A stretch of DNA of 22,489 nt, taken from assembly GCA_030740295.1 (NCBI GenBank), contig JASLXP010001153.1, positions 1 to 22,489 of the forward strand, written 5' to 3'. The notes beneath the pieces are model-generated. The model saw nothing but the letters and a program-made list of their open reading frames with translations. It ran no database searches and was not told the DNA's origin. Origin of the DNA: Planctomycetota bacterium. GTDB taxonomy: Bacteria > Planctomycetota > PUPC01 > JACPCR01. Position numbers and translations under genes: made by a program. Positions within the stretch are counted from its first letter, which is position 1, and each line of letters starts with the position of its first letter. This document shows positions 8,189 through 16,336 of this stretch, piece by piece.

Positions 8189-9493
8189 ATGAAAACTCTC
8201 AATCCAATCGCTACCTGGGAAGGCCTGCCGTGGATCGGCCCGTGTTGTGCCGTGAATGATTTCAATGGAGATGGTCGGAATGAGCTGCTGTTCATTCAGA
8301 GCGCTGGAGCGCACGCGAACTCTTTCTTCGACCCACGCGTCAACAACGGTTACGGATACAAGACTGGCGTAGAGGATCAGGAGCTCTTCTGTATGACTCT
8401 CGCCGATCCGGAAGGGAACATCCTGTGGCAGACAGGTGAGCCATGGCACCTGGAACGCCCCTTTTCCTGGAACGGTCACTGCAGCGATTTCTGTGACCTG
8501 GTCGATGTCGACGGGGATGGACGAAACGAGATCATTCTTGTCCACAAATCCGATCTCAGAATCTATGACGGCGCAACTGGTGAACTCCGGGTGAGCCACA
8601 GCCTGCCCAATGAAGCGTTCAATCGAGCCCAGGCGATCAAGACGGACCATTCCGGCCACTACCACATTTTTACCAAGAGTGGCACCAGCTCGGCCACTCA
8701 CTCCTACGGAAACCCGAGTTTGCTCCTCGATCACAACCTGGAGCTGGTCTGGGAGTTGGACAACATACCCGGCGCGGGACACCGCCCGAACTTTGCCGAT
8801 TTTGATGGGGACGGCCTGGACGAGATGGTGATCGGGTTTGGACTTTACGACCATGACGGCACAAAGCTGTGGGCCCATGAGCCGTTCTCGAAGGGCGATC
8901 ACCTGGATGACTCTGCGATTGTTGACATCGATGGGGACGGCCGGCTGGAAGTAGCCTTCGCCCACGATGGGCACGATGCCGTGGTTCACAATGACGATGG
9001 TACGGAGCGATTCCGTGCTCCAATGAACCATTGCCAGATCATCCTTGCCGGCAAATTCTTCGATAGCGAGGAAGGCCAACAGTTGATATTCGTAGATAAG
9101 GCTGTTGGCGAAGAAAAAGAGCGAGAGGCTGTCGTCGTCCGTCATGACGGTTCGGTCATCAGCAGGCACAGCACCCTTGGATATTACGACCCCGTATCCT
9201 GGACCAATGACTGTGGTCCGTTGAGCCTGATCAGAGCTGAACGCCCGCCTGACCCTTGCGGTGAGTTCCGCGTGGTCGTCGTCGAACCGACCGGAAAAGA
9301 GCTGGCACGCCTCAATGTTCGCGCTGACTTTTCGGCACACGTGCGAAAACACAAGCTGGATGAGCTGCACCCGGAATATCCGATCTACTTTGGCGCGGGC
9401 CATTACGTATCGATTGGCGACGTCGACACGGACGGCCAGCAAGAAGTCATCGTCTATGACCGGCACACCGTATGGGTGTTTAAGGAGAGTTAG
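8189..9493 (+). CDS. Beta-propeller-like protein with DxDGDGxxE calcium loops (FG-GAP/VCBS-like)
   Basis: The protein has 434 residues with five regularly spaced calcium-binding loops: DFNGDGRNE, DVDGDGRNE, DFDGDGLDE, DIDGDGRLE and the degenerate DVDTDGQQE near the C terminus. Each is followed by a hydrophobic strand, as in FG-GAP/VCBS propellers and in the beta-propeller of family PL11 rhamnogalacturonan lyases. The last repeat next to the C terminus suggests a closed propeller. The ATG at 8189 gives MKTLNPIATWEGL with no signal peptide and no transmembrane segment, which is odd for this mostly extracellular fold. No enzymatic residues can be assigned, so binding or lyase activity is open. 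No clear ribosome binding site is visible; it lies 35 bases after the peptidase gene. Confidence 0.7.
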   Translation: MKTLNPIATWEGLPWIGPCCAVNDFNGDGRNELLFIQSAGAHANSFFDPRVNNGYGYKTGVEDQELFCMTLADPEGNILWQTGEPWHLERPFSWNGHCSDFCDLVDVDGDGRNEIILVHKSDLRIYDGATGELRVSHSLPNEAFNRAQAIKTDHSGHYHIFTKSGTSSATHSYGNPSLLLDHNLELVWELDNIPGAGHRPNFADFDGDGLDEMVIGFGLYDHDGTKLWAHEPFSKGDHLDDSAIVDIDGDGRLEVAFAHDGHDAVVHNDDGTERFRAPMNHCQIILAGKFFDSEEGQQLIFVDKAVGEEKEREAVVVRHDGSVISRHSTLGYYDPVSWTNDCGPLSLIRAERPPDPCGEFRVVVVEPTGKELARLNVRADFSAHVRKHKLDELHPEYPIYFGAGHYVSIGDVDTDGQQEVIVYDRHTVWVFKES

Positions 9494-9519
9494 CGCTGGT
9501 AAAGACCTGTCTGCCCCAT

Positions 9520-9620
9520 CTGATGCTGGATACTGGCTTCTGCTATTTCGTTTCGCTCATGACCACGGTTTCAAAACCGACGCATACGGAGAACCAACGG
9601 CATCGAGTATCCAGTATCAG
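9520..9620. repeat. Inverted repeat of the CTGGATACTGG family between convergent genes
   Basis: CTGATGCTGGATACT at 9520-9534 is the inverse of AGTATCCAGTATCAG at 9606-9620 with one G-U compatible mismatch, making a 15-bp stem with a 71-base loop. It lies between the convergent ends of the calcium-loop protein gene (9493) and the megasynthase gene (9718). There is no T run. It may still act as a two-way transcript end or stabiliser. The rest of this 224-base gap shows no gene. Confidence 0.6.
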
Positions 9621-9717
9621 GATCGAATGAGCTGACACACTTATTTCCAGACAGACCCTTAATGCCAGTGAAAGCACACTTGTGTAGTAATACCGGCTTA
9701 AGCCAGCCGCGACAGAC

Positions 9718-12700
9718 CTATCCCACCGGCTGGGAAAGCTCGTTTGCTGCAAAGGCTTCACGGAGCGCGCCATTGATCGTGCATTCGTAGCCTTCCATCC
9801 TCGCCACGAGATTGCCCGCTCCATCCAGGAAGTCCACGTCCGCCGTCGCCTGGTGGGCGGATGATAATGTGACGGTCACCACCAACCGAATTCCACCTCG
9901 GGGCATCGAGCGAACGAACTGTCTGTAAGAGCCGGCAAAGCTCGGCAGAGACGGGCTGCCGGTCTGTTCGATACACCAGACAATCATGAGCTGGAAAACG
10001 CTGTCGACCGCCAACGGGTCGGCCAGCCAGGTGCCGCGCAGAGGTTGCTGAATCCAATGTGATGGGCTTGGCGCGGACGCGATGTTCGCAATGATTCCCT
10101 GTCGCGAGCAGCCTTCGATATTCTCAATCGAGTGAAATTCCTGACCATGGAAGAGATGGCTTGCGTAAACATCCGCGACAGGGAACGCGTCCACTGCGGG
10201 CTCGCCGGCACGCTGCGATGCATCCGGGAGCCTGGCGGCCAGAACGACCTGGCCGCTGGCATGACGAATGAGCCTGCCATTGCTGTCGCTCTGCATTTCG
10301 ACGGGAACGATGAAATGTCCATCTTCTTTGCGGGATTTGCCTGTGAGGAATCTCAGATCCGACGATTCGCCTTCCTCCAGGACTAGTCCCTTCAAAACAC
10401 GGACGTTATTGAAACCATGAAAAGTCAGGCCTGGATTATCGTGAATCGCGCCGTGCGCGAGCCATTCCATGATGATGGCCATCGGAAGAACGGATTTGCC
10501 GTTCATTACATGGGAGGCGAGGAAAGGATGGTCATCCACGGAAACGGTTCGCTCGAAAGCAACATTGAGGTCCTCGCTGTCCGGCGCGGCCGATTCCTGC
10601 GTCTGATGCGGAGATGATTTCTCAACAACCGTCGAGCCGGGCCCGAGGATCACCAGCTCTACCGGCTGTCCGGGTTGGCGTCTCAACTCGTTGACGAGCA
10701 GTTCTGCACCGGCCTCCAGCGGGATCAGGCCCACACCCTCGTTCGCAAATACTTCCCGCAGCGCCGGCGTTACCATTCCGCCTTCCCACGGTCCCCAGTT
10801 CAATGACAGGGCATGACAGTGCGGGTTCAGGCGTGCATGGTGTTGGACGAGTTTATTCAGTACTTCGTTGGCTGCGGCATAATCCACCTGTCCTTTGCGG
10901 CCGAATCTTGCCGTGGATGATGCAAATGTAATCAGTGCTTTGAGAGCGCCTCCACCATCCAGGCCAGCCAGAAGGTTCTGGAGGCCGGCGACCTTTGTCT
11001 CATAGACCACTTCAAATTGCGCAGAAGTCTTGTCTTCAATCAGGCGATCGGCCAGGACGCCCGCGCCATGAATGATACCGGTTATCATGCCGATGCCGGC
11101 CTGAATATCCGCGAGGGTGGCCTTCACAGATTCGGCAGCTCTGACATCCGCCGAGCGGTAATGCACCTCAGAGCCGGCAGCGCGGATGCGTTCCAGATTC
11201 TTCAGGATTTCTCGATTGGCCATGTGACGCCGAAATTCTTCACCCAACCACTTGGGTGAAGTTTCTCCGTTGCTCTCGGCAAGGATAGCCTTCTTGATTT
11301 CCCCTTCCTCAGTCAACCCTTCGAGCCAGTCGGGCTCGGTACTTGGAGCAGGGCTGCGTCCCAGAAGAACCAACCTGGGCTGAGCGATCCGGGCAAGCGC
11401 GACTCCGACTTCGGCAGTGACACCTCGTGCGCCGCCTGTGATCACGATGACGTCTTCGGATGTGAATGGGAATTCAGCTTCGCCTGTCTCCCCGGGGTCT
11501 TCCTCGAGCACCACTCTGCAGGTTTCTGCGTCTTTGTCGGACAAGCCTACTTCGACCGGCCCCGCCAACAGCAGCTCATCAACAATCCGTTCTGCCGTCA
11601 CATCCGCATTGGTGTCGATCACTTTGTAGGAGACCTCCGGCCATTCGTGTCCGGCTGTCTTGACCAATCCAGCCAGACCACCGGAATCCGGGGACTCGAT
11701 CTCCTGTGCACCAAATCCGAATGCACCATCAAGTCGGGTAACGGCAGCGAGGATGCCGCCTGCTTCACGCAGAGCCTGTCCCGATTTTTGCATCTGCTTG
11801 AAAGCTTCCAGTACCGAAGAATGTGTGGGCGTGAGGAGGATCAGGCCGTGAAGTGCTCCTGTGAAATCGTTGGCCTCCCCTGCTGAAACCGAAGCTGCAT
11901 GGATACCCCTGTTTTTAAGAGCGGCGCATACCTCGGCAGCGTTGGACTCTTCTCCGACCACAACGAAGCGCGCATCTTCGGGCAGCGAAAGCTCCTTTCT
12001 TGGGCCGGACAAAAGTTCTGTTCGAACCGCGAAACGCTGCAGACCTTCCAGCTTCTCTTCCCTTTCCCGTGCTCGTCGCCCACCATTTGTTGCGATGTCA
12101 GCACCGGCTTTTTCCGCTGAGCCAAGGGGCTTTTCAGTTTCCGTACCGCTCTGAGGCAACAGGAAGTTCACCACGTCACGCAACGTATTGAATGAGCCCA
12201 ATTGTTCGGACTGAATCTCCGGCAACGCTTCCAACTGCTCTTCGAGCGCGGAAAGAATCTCGACTCGCTTGATCGAATCGATACCAAGATCGGAATCGAT
12301 CTCCATGTCGAGCTCGAGCATTTCAGCCGGATACCCGGTCTTGGCCGCCACAACCTGAATGAGAGCAGATTCAATCTTTTCGTTCGCCAGGAATTCGCTT
12401 GCCCCCGAACCATCTGGCTCATCATCAAGCGCAGGCCCTCCTCGGCCCGGCTGTTGCGTTTCCTGCCGCGACGCTTCAACGCGGCTCTCCGCGACAAACT
12501 CCACCACGTGACGCAGGTTCTCAAACGCGCCCAGATGCTCCGATTGAATCGCCGGTAATCCCGGCAGCCGTTCTTCGAGAGCACTGAGGATTTCCACCCG
12601 CTTTATCGAATCGATGCCCAGATCAGAATCGAGTTCCATGTCCAGCTCGAGCATATCGACCGGATAGCCTGTTTTTTCTGCGACTACTGTCAGGAGTGCA

Positions 12701-15700
12701 TCGCTTACGTCTTCGATGTATTGCGACACCTCGGCTTCCGCTTCGGGCGTGGCATCCTCGGAATCGCCAAAGCGGTGAAGGAAATCCACAACATCTCTCA
12801 GCGTGTTGAATTCGCCGAGATGCTCAGACTTGATCTCCGGCACATCCGGAAACGCTTCCTGAAATGCGGACAGAATCTCGACACGCTTGATCGAATCGAT
12901 TCCCAAATCCGCATCCATCTCCATATCTAGATTAAGCATCTCCGCGGGATATCCAGTCTTTTCGGAAACGATGTCCAGCAGACCTTTTTCATAATGGCCG
13001 TTGGTGGTGGAAGATTCGGGTGTGCGGGTCTTAACGGGCTCGGGACTTGTTTTTCTGCTGGGCGGCGGTTGCTGGATGTCGGATGCAGGTTGAGGAGCTT
13101 TGGACTGTTGGAGTGTTGGAGTGGATGGGGCTGGAGGAGGAGTGAGGGCCTGGGGGGAAGGTGGAATGGGAGCAGGCGTCTCGGCACTGATTCCAGATTC
13201 CTGATCCATTATCTCCGATTTCTGCTCCCTGATTCCTGATTCCTGAGCCCCGATTCCTGATGCCAGATTCCCCTGCTGTTCGATCAGTCTCAAGAATGTC
13301 TGTTGGGTCGTCGCCTGGCCCTCGAGGAACTGCTGATGCAGGGCCGCGGTCTGCTCCTGGAGCTGCTGCAGCGCGGCGATATTCTGCTGGGACGCCTGGA
13401 TAGCCTGGGCGAGCAAGGTGGAATCTGTGGTTGCAGCCTGAGGTGCTGGCTGGCTCCTGACGATCGGAGGCTTCTTCTCTCTGGGGCTCACATAGTTTGC
13501 TCCGCTGAGTCTGACGGTCATGGCGGGCTTCCTGGACTCCACTTCTGCCCGCAGTTTTTCTGCCGCGGTGTCCCAGCGGTCGAGAGCTACGCCGCGGCCG
13601 GACGCAGCAAGTTGGGCGAGCGCACACGCTAGATCGAACAGGCCCGAACGCTTACCACTTGAGGCATCCATCGCGATAGCCGTACGAGGTCTATCCTTCA
13701 ATATGGCTTCGATAAGGCCAGTCAGAATCTTGCCGGGGCCGGCCTCAACGAAAGTACGGATCCCGGCGTCGTACATGTTCTCGATCTGCTGAACGAACTC
13801 GACCGGGCACGCCAACTGGCTCGCCAGGATAGCCTGGGCTTCGCTGCTGTCGGCCGGATATTCCTCGGCCGTCGAGTTGGAATAAACCGGGAATCGTGGA
13901 TCTCCGCATTCAGTCTCTGCAAGCGCGTCGGCGAATGGCTGTCGCGCCGCGGAGACCAGCGAGCTGTGGAAAGCCGCGGACACCGGCAGCTTCTTGCACG
14001 GCAGTTTGCGGTCTTTGAGTATCTGCTCTGCTCTTTCAATCTCTGCAGTTGTGCCGGACAAGACCGACTGGGTCGGTGCGTTTCTGTTCGCAACGATGAG
14101 GTCGAGCGATTCTTCATCAATCGCCGTATTCACTTCCTCAAGGGATGCTTTGACCGCCAGCATCGAACCGCGATCACCTTCACCGGCGGCCATCAATTCG
14201 CCACGTAATCGTGCGAGTGAAATCAGGCATTCGATATCAAAACGACCGGACGCACAGAGTGCGCTCAATTCGCCGAAGCTGTGCCCCGCAGCCGCGTCCG
14301 GATGCAAGCCGAAAGCCTCGAGAATCTTGAAGGCACCCATGCTGACCGCGCCGATGGCAGGCTGTGCATTCTGTGTCTGGCGTAGAACAGTTTCCTGTTC
14401 GGCCTTTTTCTCTTTATCGAAAGCCGGAATCGGATAAATAAGGTCGGTGATTCGCGATGGCAAGGCCGCGTCGGAAGCTTCGAGGATTTGCTGAAACTCT
14501 GGAAAGTGACACGCCAGGTCACCCAGCATTCCCGTTTTCTGCGCGCCCTGACCGGGGAAGACGACCGCGAGTTTTCCTGGCTCGCCTTCGCCAAAGTAAA
14601 TCCCCGAGGAATGGTTGATAGCTGATGGTTGATTACTGGTTGAGAGCAGTTGCGCGGCCTTCGACTTTATCTCCGGAAGATCAAAGCTGTCCTTCTCCAA
14701 CACGATCACCAGCCGACATTTTGCATGGCTGTCGAACGATTCTCTGAGGTCCAGGGCTCGAACTCGCAGCTCATCCCATGTGAGCTCATCTGGCAGATCT
14801 TCCAGGTCATCGTTGAGGGCCTCGCGGCTGTTCGCGGCGAACGGCAGGATGATGGCGCTGCCGTCCCAGTCAATCTCCGGCTTTCGGCTCTCATACTCTT
14901 CCAACACGACGTGAAAATTACTGCCGCCGAATCCGAAAGAGCTGACGCCTGCGCGGCGCGGATGCGCATGGTTCGGCATCCACGGCCGCGCCTCCGTATT
15001 CACGTAAAACGGGCTTGTATCCAGGAGCACTTCGAGCGGGTCGTCAACCTTGACCGTTGGGGGCAGAACTTTGTTGTGCAGCGCGAGTGCCGCTTTGATC
15101 AGCCCGGCCGCGCCGGCCGCGGCCTTGGTATGGCCGATTTGAGATTTGACCGAGCCGAGCGCGCACCGACGCTGCGGAGCGTCAACGCCACTGTCTTCCT
15201 GAAAAACCTTGGTCAGGCCTGCGACTTCGGTGGTATCACCCACGGTCGTGCCGGTACCGTGGCCCTCGATGAGTTCAATCGTTTCGGGGGTGACATCGGC
15301 AATCCGGTAGGCGTCCCGGAGCGCTTTGCCCTGCCCGTCTGCGCAAGGAGCGTAGATGGCGTTGCCGCTGCCGTCACTGGAAGAGCCGATGCCTTTGATG
15401 ACAGCATAGATACGATCGTTGTCACGTTCGGCGTCTTCGAGCCGCTTGAGGATGACGACGCCAAGTCCTTCACCAAGGACAGTGCCGTCAGCCTTCTTGT
15501 CGAACGGCCGGGCATTTCCAGAAGCTGAAAGCGCGGGCGTTTTGCTGAAGCACATGTACATGAAAATGTCGTTGAACGTGTCCAGCCCACCCGAAACGAC
15601 CATGTCGCTTTTTCCGGTGGCCAGTTCCATGCATGCCAGGTGAATAGCGCTCAATGAGCTGGCGCATGCGGCATCCACCGCGGTATTCGTGCCGCCAAGG

Positions 15701-16275
15701 TCGAGCTTGTTGGCGATTCGGCCGGCAGCCACGTTACCGAGAAGGCCGGGAAACGAGCCCTCCTGCCAAGGCACGTAAGAATCGGCAATGCGTTCGATGA
15801 CGTCTTCAGCGACCGTGTCCTCCACGCCCGCGTCTTTCAAGGCTTGACGCCACTTCGGATGCCCGAGCCGGGCCCCCAGAGGGATGACCAGCTCAAGAGT
15901 GCCGGTGACGCCCAGGAGGACGCTCACGTTACGGCGAATCTCATCGTCGGCCGGCCAGTAGCCCGCGTCTTCGAGCGCGCACTTGGCCACGACCATTCCC
16001 AGGAGCTGGGTCGTATCGGTGGCCTCGATGGCGTTTGGGGTGATGCCGAACTCAAGGGGATTGAAATCAACAGGCTTCAGGAAACCACCGCGCCGGGCGT
16101 AAGTCATGTCCGGCGATTTAGGGTCTTCGTCGAAGTAATCTTCGGGCCGCCAATGGGTATCCGGAATCTCCTCGATCGCATCGATGCTGCGTTTGATGTT
16201 CGACCAGTATTCCTCCAGTCCCTCCGCCTTGGGGAACATGCAGCCGATGCCGATGATGGCGACAGATGAAGACAT
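9718..16275 (-). CDS. pfaA: PfaA-type polyunsaturated-fatty-acid/secondary-lipid synthase, KS-AT-ACP-ACP-ACP-KR-DH
   Basis: A 2,185-residue iterative type I megasynthase starts at the ATG at 16273-16275 (MSSSVAIIGIG); an in-frame start at 16320 would only add repeat sequence. KS, residues 1-460: Cys204 in DAACASS, His339 in EGHGTG, His382 in GHTKAA. Malonyl/acyltransferase, 565-865: Ser666 in GHSFGE, His770. A Gln-rich coiled linker spans about 955-1005. Three ACPs each carry DLGIDSIKRVEIL with attachment serines 1128, 1223 and 1334. KR, about 1430-1880: TGGARGV near 1613, Ser1787, Tyr1799, Asn1803. C-terminal product-template/DH-like hot-dog region, 1905-2185: HVMNGKSVLP (1922-1931) and D2091 in DSVFQ. 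All key residues are present. The order matches PfaA of PUFA synthases. It forms an operon with the pfaD-like gene upstream. No PfaB or PfaC is adjacent, so the product is unknown. No Shine-Dalgarno is seen. Confidence 0.92.
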   Translation of the reverse strand: MSSSVAIIGIGCMFPKAEGLEEYWSNIKRSIDAIEEIPDTHWRPEDYFDEDPKSPDMTYARRGGFLKPVDFNPLEFGITPNAIEATDTTQLLGMVVAKCALEDAGYWPADDEIRRNVSVLLGVTGTLELVIPLGARLGHPKWRQALKDAGVEDTVAEDVIERIADSYVPWQEGSFPGLLGNVAAGRIANKLDLGGTNTAVDAACASSLSAIHLACMELATGKSDMVVSGGLDTFNDIFMYMCFSKTPALSASGNARPFDKKADGTVLGEGLGVVILKRLEDAERDNDRIYAVIKGIGSSSDGSGNAIYAPCADGQGKALRDAYRIADVTPETIELIEGHGTGTTVGDTTEVAGLTKVFQEDSGVDAPQRRCALGSVKSQIGHTKAAAGAAGLIKAALALHNKVLPPTVKVDDPLEVLLDTSPFYVNTEARPWMPNHAHPRRAGVSSFGFGGSNFHVVLEEYESRKPEIDWDGSAIILPFAANSREALNDDLEDLPDELTWDELRVRALDLRESFDSHAKCRLVIVLEKDSFDLPEIKSKAAQLLSTSNQPSAINHSSGIYFGEGEPGKLAVVFPGQGAQKTGMLGDLACHFPEFQQILEASDAALPSRITDLIYPIPAFDKEKKAEQETVLRQTQNAQPAIGAVSMGAFKILEAFGLHPDAAAGHSFGELSALCASGRFDIECLISLARLRGELMAAGEGDRGSMLAVKASLEEVNTAIDEESLDLIVANRNAPTQSVLSGTTAEIERAEQILKDRKLPCKKLPVSAAFHSSLVSAARQPFADALAETECGDPRFPVYSNSTAEEYPADSSEAQAILASQLACPVEFVQQIENMYDAGIRTFVEAGPGKILTGLIEAILKDRPRTAIAMDASSGKRSGLFDLACALAQLAASGRGVALDRWDTAAEKLRAEVESRKPAMTVRLSGANYVSPREKKPPIVRSQPAPQAATTDSTLLAQAIQASQQNIAALQQLQEQTAALHQQFLEGQATTQQTFLRLIEQQGNLASGIGAQESGIREQKSEIMDQESGISAETPAPIPPSPQALTPPPAPSTPTLQQSKAPQPASDIQQPPPSRKTSPEPVKTRTPESSTTNGHYEKGLLDIVSEKTGYPAEMLNLDMEMDADLGIDSIKRVEILSAFQEAFPDVPEIKSEHLGEFNTLRDVVDFLHRFGDSEDATPEAEAEVSQYIEDVSDALLTVVAEKTGYPVDMLELDMELDSDLGIDSIKRVEILSALEERLPGLPAIQSEHLGAFENLRHVVEFVAESRVEASRQETQQPGRGGPALDDEPDGSGASEFLANEKIESALIQVVAAKTGYPAEMLELDMEIDSDLGIDSIKRVEILSALEEQLEALPEIQSEQLGSFNTLRDVVNFLLPQSGTETEKPLGSAEKAGADIATNGGRRAREREEKLEGLQRFAVRTELLSGPRKELSLPEDARFVVVGEESNAAEVCAALKNRGIHAASVSAGEANDFTGALHGLILLTPTHSSVLEAFKQMQKSGQALREAGGILAAVTRLDGAFGFGAQEIESPDSGGLAGLVKTAGHEWPEVSYKVIDTNADVTAERIVDELLLAGPVEVGLSDKDAETCRVVLEEDPGETGEAEFPFTSEDVIVITGGARGVTAEVGVALARIAQPRLVLLGRSPAPSTEPDWLEGLTEEGEIKKAILAESNGETSPKWLGEEFRRHMANREILKNLERIRAAGSEVHYRSADVRAAESVKATLADIQAGIGMITGIIHGAGVLADRLIEDKTSAQFEVVYETKVAGLQNLLAGLDGGGALKALITFASSTARFGRKGQVDYAAANEVLNKLVQHHARLNPHCHALSLNWGPWEGGMVTPALREVFANEGVGLIPLEAGAELLVNELRRQPGQPVELVILGPGSTVVEKSSPHQTQESAAPDSEDLNVAFERTVSVDDHPFLASHVMNGKSVLPMAIIMEWLAHGAIHDNPGLTFHGFNNVRVLKGLVLEEGESSDLRFLTGKSRKEDGHFIVPVEMQSDSNGRLIRHASGQVVLAARLPDASQRAGEPAVDAFPVADVYASHLFHGQEFHSIENIEGCSRQGIIANIASAPSPSHWIQQPLRGTWLADPLAVDSVFQLMIVWCIEQTGSPSLPSFAGSYRQFVRSMPRGGIRLVVTVTLSSAHQATADVDFLDGAGNLVARMEGYECTINGALREAFAANELSQPVG
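13188..13273. repeat. In-frame GATTCCTGATTCCTG-type repeat tract inside the megasynthase gene
   Basis: On the plus strand this stretch is built of imperfect copies of ATTCCTG/ATTCCAG (for example GATTCCTGATTCCTGA near 13230). On the coding strand it reads ASGIGAQESGIREQKS and on, residues about 1005-1031. It lies between the coiled linker and the Pro-rich spacer before ACP1. The sequence is low in complexity, unrelated to any PfaA domain and typical of intergenic tandem-like repeats. It appears to be an in-frame invasion of a tolerant linker. Confidence 0.6.
14610..14646. repeat. GGTTGATGGTTGA-type repeat inside the megasynthase gene
   Basis: Plus-strand ATGGTTGATAGCTGATGG and the following GATTACTGGTTGA belong to the same family as the inverted repeat between the pfaD-like and pfaA-like genes. 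On the coding strand it gives STSNQPSAINHSS, residues about 545-557, in the linker between KS and the acyltransferase. It keeps the frame and lies outside any catalytic domain. Confidence 0.5.
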
Positions 16276-16289
16276 GGTTGATTCTTGAC

Positions 16290-16336
16290 GGTTGATGGTT
16301 GATGGGGATGGATGCAGCAACCATCAACCATTAACC
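16290..16336. repeat. Inverted repeat (GGTTGATGG family) between the pfaD-like and pfaA-like genes
   Basis: GGTTGATGGTTGATGG at 16290-16305 pairs with CCATCAACCATTAACC at 16321-16336, a 16-bp stem with one G-U pair and a 15-base loop. It overlaps the last codons of the pfaD-like gene (coding VMVNG and the TGA stop) and ends 15 bases before the start codon of the pfaA-like gene. It could attenuate or punctuate expression between the two genes, or shield the upstream mRNA. There is no T run on the coding strand, so a classical terminator is unlikely. Confidence 0.65.

Noticed and set aside
8150..9466. 438-codon open frame on the minus strand opposite the calcium-loop protein gene
   Set aside because: It mirrors the repeated GAYGGNGAYGG codons of the sense gene, shows no domain pattern and overlaps the better gene completely.
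14650..15528. 292-codon plus-strand frame inside the KS region
   Set aside because: The opposite strand has complete KS motifs with catalytic residues; the plus-strand product has no recognisable features.
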